The position numbers were made by a program, and so were the translations under genes. From Guillardia theta CCMP2712 (Eukaryota > Cryptophyceae > Pyrenomonadales > Geminigeraceae), in assembly GCF_000315625.1 (NCBI RefSeq), contig NW_005434522.1, forward strand, positions 32,703 through 90,641: a stretch of 57,939 bases of DNA, given 5' to 3'. How positions within the stretch are numbered: position 1 is the first letter of the stretch; every line of letters begins with the position of its first letter. Of this stretch, positions 50,153 through 57,939 are shown piece after piece. The notes under the pieces were generated by a model. It did no database searches and was not told the DNA's origin. It saw only the letters and a list, made by a program, of their open reading frames with translations.

Positions 50153-50189
50153 CGCTCTTACAAGTGCATGGAAGTGCCGAGCGAGACGG

Positions 50190-50690
50190 GGATGAGGGGG
50201 GTGGGGAATAAGACCATGAGGGGTGGTAGTAGAGTCAAGTAAAACGGGGGCGGGGGTGATGGAGGAAAAAGGGGTGGGGAATTGGAGAAGAGTGGGTAGG
50301 GGTAGTGTGCATTATAAAAAGGGGGGTAGGGCACTGATGTGAGTAATAGATGACCCTTCCCTCATCTAGTCGTTAATTCAGGAAAGAGGGGGTGGTTGTG
50401 ATTAGGAACCACTACAGCTGGGGAAACGTAGGGTGATTTTCAGGGAAAACAAGGGGTGGTGATGTGGTAGGGAAAGGTGGGATAGGAGGGAATACAAGGG
50501 GTGGTGGAAACTAGATATAGGGGGTGGTAGTCATTTATGATAGGGGTGGTAAATTAGAGAAAATAAGGGGTGGGTGAACAAGGGGATTGTGAGAGCATCT
50601 CCCCAACCCCACAGTACCATTAGATTCACTTACTATCATCACCCCCCTCTCTTACTTACCTTTCGTGTTTATTGGGGGGTACACGAAGGC
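50190..50690. repeat. GGGGTRG tract 7 (G-rich on + strand)
   Basis: GGGGGTGGGG, GGGTAGGGGTAG, GGGGTGGT and GGGGGTGGTAG motifs spaced by AT-rich sequence for about 400 bp. It then flips to C-rich motifs (CCCCAACCCC, CACCCCCC) near 50600-50650. Confidence 0.75.
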
Positions 50691-51154
50691 TCAGAAGAGT
50701 ACCAACTAGCCGGGCAGCACCGGGATGCGACTGAATCGGGCCCCGGGCCTCGGATAAAGTTGGGCCTCATCCCTCCGCGCACCCAGCCTCACAGCCATCA
50801 TGCTGGCCATCATGGCTGACAAGTCATGCCGATGAAACAGAGGGAAGGAGGAGGAGGAGGAGGAGGGGGAAGGATGAGGTAATAGATAAGAACAGAAGAA
50901 AGCTAGGAGACATCATGTGTGACGAAGAGCCGAGAAGAAGGTGTCAATATGCTTCAATTCACTGTCGACATGCAACAAATTCTTTGACGCCGTTTGCTTG
51001 CTTGCTTGGGCAGATAGGAAGTGTGATCAAAGAACCAAAGATAGACCTTACGTGTCGTGTTATAATTAAACCATCGAGGTGAATAACTGAGCTTGCAGGA
51101 ATGTTGAAGCAAGCAGGCCACGCCAACTGATAGCTCCAGTTCGGACGCAGTAGG
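50691..51154. other. GC-rich patch and 5' flank of ATG12
   Basis: 50690-50830 is GC-rich (GGGCCCCGGGCC) with a CATCATGCTGGCCATCATGG near-repeat. 50845-50870 is (GGA)n. The rest is AT-richer and should hold the ATG12 promoter. No exon. Confidence 0.45.
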
Positions 51155-51791
51155 ATGGCAGATTCTTTGACTTCACCAGCAAAGGCTGAGGCTGATAGCG
51201 ACGCAAACATGTCTGCTGAGTTGAGCTCCAAGCTTGATCTCGCCAGTCCAGCTACAGGTAGACCCACTACACGCCTGTGGAATCATACAAGGTGTAAGTT
51301 TGTCTTCTAGGCGCTGCAACTGGAAAGAAAGACGACAAAGGTATGGTGTCATTCACAATTGAGGGTGTGTGGCCATTCTGAAACTTTTCTCTCAGTCAGA
51401 ATATTTGCAAAGAATGTCGGTGATGCTCCTATCTTGAAAACAACAGAATTTTCAGCCAGCGCTGCTTCGCCATTCTCGCGCGTCATTGATCACATTCAAA
51501 AGAAGATCCGGACATCCGCTGCTCACAAAGACGCTGTGGTGGTTCGTATTTGCTTTGCTTGCGTGTGTGCAAAGATGTGCTAAGGCTTCTTGTTGTCTCT
51601 TTCAAACAGCATCTGTTCATCAACCAGTCCTTCTCTCCAGCTCCAGACGAGCAACTGGGCGACCTGTACAAGGTAACAGGATCCCTTGGCGGGGTGAGCG
51701 CTCTGACAGCCCCGGCTCCTGTGCTTTCCAGTGCTTTCAGAACAATGGGAAGCTTGTTATAGATTATGCCCTCAAGGAGGCCTGGGGCTGA
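51155..51791 (+). CDS. ATG12: Ubiquitin-like autophagy protein ATG12
   Basis: Conjugated to ATG5 by ATG7/ATG10; the conjugate helps lipidate ATG8 on the autophagosome membrane. Exons: 51155-51257, 51311-51340, 51396-51538, 51610-51672, 51732-51791 give 132 aa. A Ser/Ala-rich N-terminal tail precedes the ubiquitin fold: VRIFAKNVGDAPILKTTEF, FSRVIDHIQKKI, HLFINQSFSPAPDEQLGDLY, CFQNNGKLVIDYALKEAWG. The FxPxxDExxGxLYxCF core and the C-terminal Trp-Gly are diagnostic. The terminal Gly is directly exposed, so no protease maturation is needed. The donor of exon 3 could be one codon later, adding a Val. Confidence 0.94.
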
Positions 51792-53079
51792 AGGTGTCCT
51801 ACCACACACTAGAGTAACTTACAGGAAGTAACCGTTCAATTGTCGTCGTTGATATCCGAGTCCTTGATCTCAGAGTAAAATCACTTGAAGGTAGTAGTGT
51901 CTCGGTCCCCTCCCGGCGAACCCTCTCGGGTTCTCTGAGATTCTAATGGAGCCCGGGGCTGAGTCCGCGGTGGCGCCGAGCGGCTAGTAGCCTGAGGCGC
52001 CCGGCGGATCATGCTGACTTCGGCGGTACGGTCGGCCCGCCGGGGCCGCACGCCCGGCGACGGGCCGGGCCGGCCCGGTTGCGTCACTGTATTGACCGTA
52101 CCCTCATCTCTCCTCTTACCCATTTGACCCTCCTCCCCCAGCATAACCGATGGGCCATGGCCTGCCTGCATGGCCTGCAGCATGGCCTGCAGCATGGCCT
52201 GTATCATGGCTGCCTGGCAGGGCCAATGCAGTTCAGGTGCAGGGAGAGGAGAGAACAGGAGCAATGGAGAGGGAGGAAGAGAGAGAAGATGTAGAAGGAG
52301 GAGGAGGAGAAGAAGAAGAAGAAGGAGAAGAAGGGGAAGACGAAGAAGGGGAAGAAGAAGTGGCAGTGGGAGGAAGCGAGCAGGTTAGAAATAAGGACAG
52401 AGGGCGGGAAACAGGGAAAAGAAGTTAGGACGCCGAAGGAAGGAGGTAGAGAAAATGGCAACGAAACGTACAAGGCATGGAAAGGGGATAGAAGACAAGG
52501 GAGGGAAGGGAGAGAGACAGGAGTCGAGGTAAAGTATCAGGGATGTGAAGTACTGGGACAGGAAAGATTGAGCGAAATGCCGAGATGGACACAGAGCATA
52601 CGATGAGAGCAAGTGGTGAGAGGATAAGCAAAGGTCATTGAAGACAACAAACAACACGAAGAGTATGATGTAGCAGACGAGGAGAGGGACGGAAGGACAG
52701 AGCAGAAATGAGGATGTGCAGACGAAAAGGAAGGATATGAAGTGCGGAGTTTGGGGGCAACAGAAAGTTCAGCATGCGCCTACGAGAAATGGATAGATGT
52801 ACAGAGGCATGCAGTGTGTGAAGCAAGATACTAGAGCATTATCTGTTCTCTCCTCGCCTGTTACTTACCAGCACCGCGTCCTTTTGGCAGTACCTGGCGG
52901 AAGCTCGTGGAAGGCAAGCATTCACTTGACAGCCTTGCGTGCAGGCAGTCAAGGGCACATGAAGAAGGCAAGATGAGCTTCGTGCCTGCCTTTCTCAGCA
53001 TGTGATGTGCCGAGTGAGCGAGCCTGCGGTGCGCGTGCCGAGGAGGCATGCAGAAGACAAGTCGACTTGTTTGCTGCAG
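51792..53079. other. GC-rich island, ATGGCCTGC minisatellite and purine-rich flank
   Basis: 51890-52090 is a GC-rich island (CCGCCGGGGCCGC, CGGGCCGGGCCGG). 52157-52212 holds four copies of a 15-bp GGCCTGCAGCAT unit. 52280-52390 is (GAA/GGA)n. From 52870 onward short open stretches (for example YLAEARGRQAF) may be upstream exons of the ankyrin gene, but I cannot join them. Confidence 0.5.
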
Positions 53080-56000
53080 GGGACCATGAAGAGGCGATCG
53101 AGATCCTAGGCGGCAGCTGGGCAAGCACGACTGAAGCTCGTTGAATGTCCGAGTTTGGCTGGGGGAAATGGACAAGAGGAGAGGAAGCAGCGGAGGTGGC
53201 GAGCGAGGGGACAGCAGGTGCGATAGGTCGCGAGGCTGGTCGCTCTTTTGACCTGCTTCCAGTCAGCCGCACTGGCACTTGGAACTTCATCACCAAGACC
53301 GTCCCGTCGATTCCAGGTGGTCAGTGAGATGACGAGACAGAGGCTGACCTCAGCCTCCTCAGGCTTCATGTCGACCATGGCGACTCGATGGCTTCACGAC
53401 CAGGAGGAGCGGGTGAAGAAGGAGAAGGAGCAGGCGATCCAAGCCGAGATCCAAGGCATGCCCCAGCTGAGCTGTGAACGTTTTGCCAGCTCCTGATCCT
53501 TGTGGAGCAGACCAGATCGAGAAGATCTCAGCGCTACTGCGCGATCATGATCGACCCCACCTGCGCGATGGCTCTCGAGACTTCGACACGGAGATCAAGT
53601 ACCAGGTGAGCTCAGGCGACAACCCCAGCTGGAGCTCACGGGGATGCAGCTGAACCGGATCCAACAACTCCTGCATGAGACGAAAGAGTTCCAGGAGGGG
53701 CGACGAGGGGCTGGTGCTCAAGACCTGCACCGCAAAGTCCAGACGCTGGAGAAACGAGCGTCGGGACTTTCACTGCGAGACAGCCCGGCGAGGAGGAGCG
53801 ACGCGAGCGACTCCGCCAAGTCGAGCAGGACGAGGAGCGACAGGAGAGCGTCGAGGTTCTCGGAGACGGACGCGGAGGAGGCGACAAGCACTGGTGAATG
53901 TCAGTCGCGCTCTCGTTCCCGTCTGAGGCAGCTCGCGGCAGGAGATGACGTGGGTGTCAAGCTGAGGCACGAGGACGACCGGGACGATCTCAAGACTCTC
54001 TTCAGCCGAGCCCGTCACGGACGGTACAAGGAGGTCGAGGCCCTGCTGGACTCCGGTGGTCGCTACTCCCCTCCGTCTCCTTCGACTCACCCCAGCTGCT
54101 TCAGGGCTGTCGCCCGACCTGCGCGATGAGTTCGGCAACACCGTTCTCATCATAGCGGCTCAGGTAAACAACCTTCAGCTCGAAAGCTGCTGGAGGGTCT
54201 GAACCGTACTTGCAAGAACGGGAACAAGAGGATCACTAAGATCTGCTTGAGAAGGTGTGGCTAGCGCGTCCTTCCCTTCCCAGCTGACGTCTATTGCCGC
54301 AGAGGAGCGAACATCAACGCGCAGAACTTCCGTGGTCAGGTGGGTGCAGCTTGTTAGACCAGCTGGCACTGAGCTGGGGTCTTGCAGACGTCGTTACACT
54401 ACTGTTACGCCTTCGGGTATATGGAGCTGGGAAGTTACCTGGAGTCAAAAGGTGAGGCTGAGCTGCCTCGATGGAAAGTGACCGGGGGGGGGCAGGGGCG
54501 AATCCTAAGATACGGAACGAGTTCGGACTAGACTGCTACGAGGTATCTCCCCCCGTCCTCCTCCTCTCTCCTCCTCCTCTCTCCTCCTCCTCCTCCTCCT
54601 CCTCCTCCTCTCTCCTCCTTCTCTCTCTTCCACGCCCAACCTTTTGTGCCCTCCTTCCCCTGCTCCTCTCCTCCTACACCTCCGCCCCTTCTGCCTCCTC
54701 TCCTCCTCCCGGTCTTGCTGGGCTCTTGCTAGGGCAGGTCGCTGAAGTCTCGTCAGGGGATCGAACCAGCGGAAGAGCGACTGGACACGGGAGGAGCAGA
54801 GGAAGGAGGAGACAGCTCTTCCTCCCCTCTCCGATCCTCCTCTCCCCCCAACTCGTCTCCCTTCCTCTCCTCTCCTCCTCTTCGCTCTTCGGAAGCAAGC
54901 TGGAGGGATGCGGCAGCTGCTCATAGGTAGCAACGTAGAGGATCGGAGAGCGAATGACAAGGCGAGCAGGATGAGGAGGCACCGGCAGCATAAGTCGAGT
55001 AGGAGGTATGTTCTTCCCCCTCAACTTCTCAACCTTCTCCTCCAGCTTATCTCTGTCTGCGTTCTCTTGCTCCTCCTCGTGTATTCCCTCCTCGTGGTCC
55101 CCCTTGCCTCCTCGTCGATCCGATGACCTGCGACGACAGGGCGCAAGAGCCTGAGGAGGAGGAGGACACACTGAGTCAGTCGAGCACGTCGGATATCACT
55201 TCGGACACATCCTCGGTAGGAAGAAGAGAGAGGGAGAGGAGGAGGAGAGAAAGGCAGAGGAGGATGAAGCGGGAAAGTGCTATGAGGTAGGGAGAAGATA
55301 AAGCGAAGAGAAGAGAGGAGGGAGGAGGGAGGAGGAGGAGGAAGAGGAGAGGAAGCATGAGAGCTGAGGTCTGGCGGCAGGTCAAAGACCAAGAGATGGC
55401 TCGATCTCTCCGACTCGCTAGCAGGACGAAGGAGTCGAGGAGCGTCCGACACGCAGCGAATCTCACGGAAGCAGCACAGGATGAGGGGTATGCTAAAGGA
55501 GGAGGGAGGGAGGGGTATGCTCAAGGAGGAGGAAGAGCAGAGGAAGGGGGGGGGGGCAGGCGAAGAGGGTGAGAGAGGAGGAGGTTGTGCTAGCAACGTG
55601 ACAGGGTTTCAGAATCTACGAGGATGCTGACAGTAGAAGAGCAGAAGAACAGGCACAGCAGCTTGAAAGGTAACCTTCTCCTCTTCATCCTCTCACCCTT
55701 CCCCCTCCTCCTCCTTTCTCGCTTTCGTCATACTTCGCCGCCTCATATGACATCAGGCTTGCTATGACCCTGCGGGAGCTGCAGCTGCATCGACAAGCGT
55801 CAAGCGGTCGAAGGGAGGAGAAGGAAGAGGAGGAGGCAGGGGAGGAGGAGGAGGAGGCAGAACCTGTGCCTGAAGTGAAAATTGCATGGGGAGAGGAAAG
55901 AGCAACAGCAGATGAAGAAGAGAGGGAATACTCGTTGAAGACACCCCCTGCCCGTCCTCCACCCGTTGCCCCTCAAGCAGGCAAGTCAGACTACCAGAGA

Positions 56001-57200
56001 ACGAGCACAAGGCTGAAGAAGGCTGACGAGACACGAGCCAAGGAGAGAAGCAGAGTACAAGTATTCACTCTCTCTCTCCCCTCCCTCCTCCCTCCTGCTC
56101 TTCACTCCTCCCTCCTCCCTCCTGCTCTTCACTCCTCCCTCCTCCCTCCTCCTAACTCTTCCTAAGGTCTGCAGTGGCTCCTCCCCTGCATCTCGAGATC
56201 TTCAAGTCATCGCAGATCATTTGCAGACTTCTCCTCTCCCGTCACGATGTCTGATCCCAACCCCTCCAAGGTCTCCCTCCTCCTCCCTCCTCCTCCTCCC
56301 CCTCCTCCTCCTCCTCCTCCCCCTCCTCCTTCCCCTCCTCCTCCTCTTCCTCTCCTCACTTATCTCACTGTCTTCCCCACCTTTCTCTCCTCTATCATCT
56401 TTCTCCGTTTCCCTCCGCCGCCTCTCTTACCTCTTGTTACTTGCTCTCTCCTTGCGTCCTTGACTTGTCTCAACTCAGAGGCCCTCCGCCTCCTCATGTT
56501 AAGCCAGTCGTCCTACCACTCAACAGCCCCCGCCCCAAGGTACTCCATCCCTCCTCTTCTCTCCTCCCCTTTCCTCCCCTTCCCTCTTCTTTCTTCTCCT
56601 CTTTCTCGCCTCCCATCTCATCACCTCTCCTCGCCTCTTCTCTCTCTTCCTCCTCTCCCTCTCCTCTGTTTTCCTCTGCTTGCTTCACCGTGCTTGCTTC
56701 ATGTCATTCCGCTGTATCTCTCCATCATTTCTCGTCTTGGTTCTCTCTTGCTCTCCTGATGATACACACAGATCGTCGTATATGTGAAGGGGAGGTAAGC
56801 AAGGAGGAGGAGGAGGAGGAGGAGGAGGAGGAGGAGGAGGAGAATTTGGGGAAGAGAAGCATCGCTGACGACGATGCAGGTGCGAATGGCTGGGGAGAAA
56901 GCGAAGGATGGGGAAGGAGAGGAGAGGGAACATGACGAGAACAGGGATAAGGCTGTGAAAGGGCCTGAGGCAGCGAAGAAGGAAATCCCCGAGGAGCTCG
57001 GAAGGGTGAATCTGCTCCGACAATTTGACGAAGCGATGGAGGGAGAGGAGAGGGAGGAAGAGGAGGAAGAGGAGAAGCGGGTGGAGCAGGGGTACAAGGA
57101 GGAGAAGGAGGAGGAGGAGGAGGAGGAGGAGGAGAGTCATACTCCTGAGGAGCTCGCCAGCTCACGTGACACGGCAAGACGGGAGAAAATTCACCTATGA
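53080..57200 (+). CDS. Ankyrin-repeat protein with long acidic, coiled-coil C-terminus
   Basis: Probable scaffold protein; partner unknown. Early exons give GDHEEAIEILGGSWAST, TGTWNFITKTVPSIPG, a helical ATRWLHDQEERVKKEKEQ, IEKISALLRDHDRPH, and an Arg/Ser-rich exon with LNRIQQLLHETKEF and QTLEKRASGLSLRDSPARRS. Ankyrin repeats follow (about 53970-54540): HGRYKEVEALLDSG/LSPDLRDEFGNTVLIIAAQ, GANINAQNFRGQ/TSLHYCYAFGYMELGSYL, GANPKIRNEFGLDCYE. After that come exons rich in Glu/Arg (AQEPEEEEDTLSQSSTSD; AMTLRELQLHRQASS; VKIAWGEERATADEEERE) and a last exon with ELGRVNLLRQFDEAMEGEE ending at 57200. The 5' end and several downstream joins are uncertain, and many introns are TCC/GGA microsatellites. It is possible that the acidic C-terminal exons belong to a second gene. 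Confidence 0.6.
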
Positions 57201-57226
57201 TTCAAACCCTTCCCTTCCTGCTCCTC

Positions 57227-57336
57227 CCTCCCTCTGCTCCCTCCATCTCTCCCTCCTCCCCTCCCTCTGTTCCCTCCATCTTTCCCTCCTCCCCTCCCTC
57301 TGTTCCCTCCATCTCTCCCTCCTCCCCTCCCTCCGC
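57227..57336. repeat. 33-bp pyrimidine minisatellite
   Basis: About three copies of a unit around CTGTTCCCTCCATCTCTCC with CCCTCC runs, in the short convergent intergenic region. Confidence 0.93.
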
Positions 57337-57423
57337 GTCTTCCGTTATCCTCATCTCGTCTATCCGGTTGTTTATGTTGCATGTCATGTCATGTTTGTAT
57401 ATAAAGTTAGCAGAGCCGGCAAC

Positions 57424-57890
57424 TCACTTGAGGGCTGTGCGAGCAGACGAGGCAGCGAAAAGGAAGGCGAAGCCCGAGAGAAGATAAGCGAGAGAGACGA
57501 CGATGGCGATGGAGATGCCTGAGATGAGAGAGGCAGGAAGAGGAGCAGGAGGAAGGGCGGGAAGAGGTGGAGGTGGAGGAGGAGGGGCGGGAAGAGGTGG
57601 TGGAGGAGGAGGAGGGGCGGGAGGAGGAGGAGGGAGTCAGTCAGCGAGAGAGGCGAGCAGGGAGAGGCACCGAGATCAAGACGCGAGGAGAGAAACCCGA
57701 TGAGCACCGGCGTCAAGTTGCCGACGAGGGTGAGCATGGAGAACATGCCCTGCGATACCCCGCGAACACTGACGAGCAAGAGACTTCACAGGAAGGAAGC
57801 AGCTGAAGCGGTCCAGGGAGCAGAGAGCAGAGAAGGAATTAAGAGCAGGGCAGGGGCGAGGGGGGCGAGGGAGGAGGAGGAGGACGACGA

Positions 57891-57930
<40 letters not shown>

Positions 57931-57939
57931 GACGAGGAA
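57424..57939 (-). CDS. Major facilitator superfamily transporter, C-terminal exons (partial)
   Basis: Two clear exons. 57768-57671 encodes VRGVSQGMFSMLTLVGNLTP then VLIGFLSSRLDL. 57518-57424 encodes GISIAIVVSLAYLLSGFAFL then FAASSARTALK and a stop at 57426-57424. Together they form the last two membrane helices of an MFS carrier. The loop R-G-x-x-Q-G and the P-x-x-I-G-F-L-S motif resemble the sugar-phosphate/spinster-like groups. The substrate cannot be told from this part. Exons upstream of 57768 lie beyond a purine-rich intron and the window edge. Tail to tail with the ankyrin gene. Confidence 0.75.
57876..57939. repeat. (GAC/GAG)n microsatellite at window end
   Basis: GACGAC then GACGAG hexamers to the edge of the window, within the presumed intron of the MFS gene. 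Confidence 0.93.

Overview
This window looks like nuclear DNA of a unicellular, flagellated alga with a secondary plastid. Almost every gene is split by GT-AG introns, most of them only 43-50 nt long. One gene (25193-26468) begins with a signal peptide followed by a Phe-containing site and a basic transit-peptide-like stretch, the pattern of proteins sent to plastids of red-algal origin. Nephrocystin-4 implies a cilium, TRIP13/PCH2 implies HORMA remodelling (usually meiotic), and ATG12 implies autophagy. GC is moderately high and introns are full of GGA/TCC and CAT microsatellites. A cryptophyte such as Guillardia is my best guess. That is an inference, not a demonstration.

Layout. 1-920: microsatellites only. 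921-4745 (+): pseudouridine synthase of the PUS1 family, apparently fused to an N-terminal UBA-like domain. 4977-7245 (-): uncharacterised single-pass protein with Tyr/Asp repeats and Ala-rich coiled coil. 7731-9090: GC-rich islands and a GGGGTAG tract. 9485-11237 (+): unknown nuclear-looking protein. 11792-11891: 100-N gap. 12048-19517 (-): nephrocystin-4, whose last exon is lost in or near the gap. 19700-20316 (+): membrane-protein exons that stop at another G-rich tract. 21221-22819 (+): SURF6/Rrp14, with a probable one-base sequence error. 22981-24804 (-): intronless sulfotransferase-like/class IV aminotransferase fusion. 25193-26468 (+): DUF2358-type plastid protein. 26624-28360 (-): TRIP13/PCH2. 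28880-30834 (-): FHA plus forkhead protein. 31639-35271 (+): glutamine-fructose-6-phosphate aminotransferase in 26 exons. 35328-39410 (-): plasma-membrane-type Ca2+-ATPase. 40060-41830: the longest C-rich tract around a GC-rich island. 42236-45662 (+): TKL-like kinase with N-terminal coiled coil. 45750-48840 (-) and 49140-50152 (-): two uncharacterised genes. 50190-50690: G-rich tract. 51155-51791 (+): ATG12. 53080-57200 (+): ankyrin-repeat protein with a very acidic C-terminus. 57424 to the end (-): last exons of an MFS transporter.

The genes are ordinary housekeeping, ciliary, signalling and autophagy genes and do not form a pathway cluster. Several neighbours are packed tail to tail with 50-90 bp between stop codons. 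The most unexplained material is intergenic: at least seven tracts of spaced GGGGTRG/CYACCCC motifs, several of them next to GC-rich palindrome-dense islands. The most interesting proteins are the UBA-PUS1 fusion, the FHA-forkhead protein with an altered recognition helix, and the OCRE-like membrane protein.

All exon boundaries were worked out by eye from reading frame, GT/AG and phase consistency. Family names come from recognised motifs, not from database searches.
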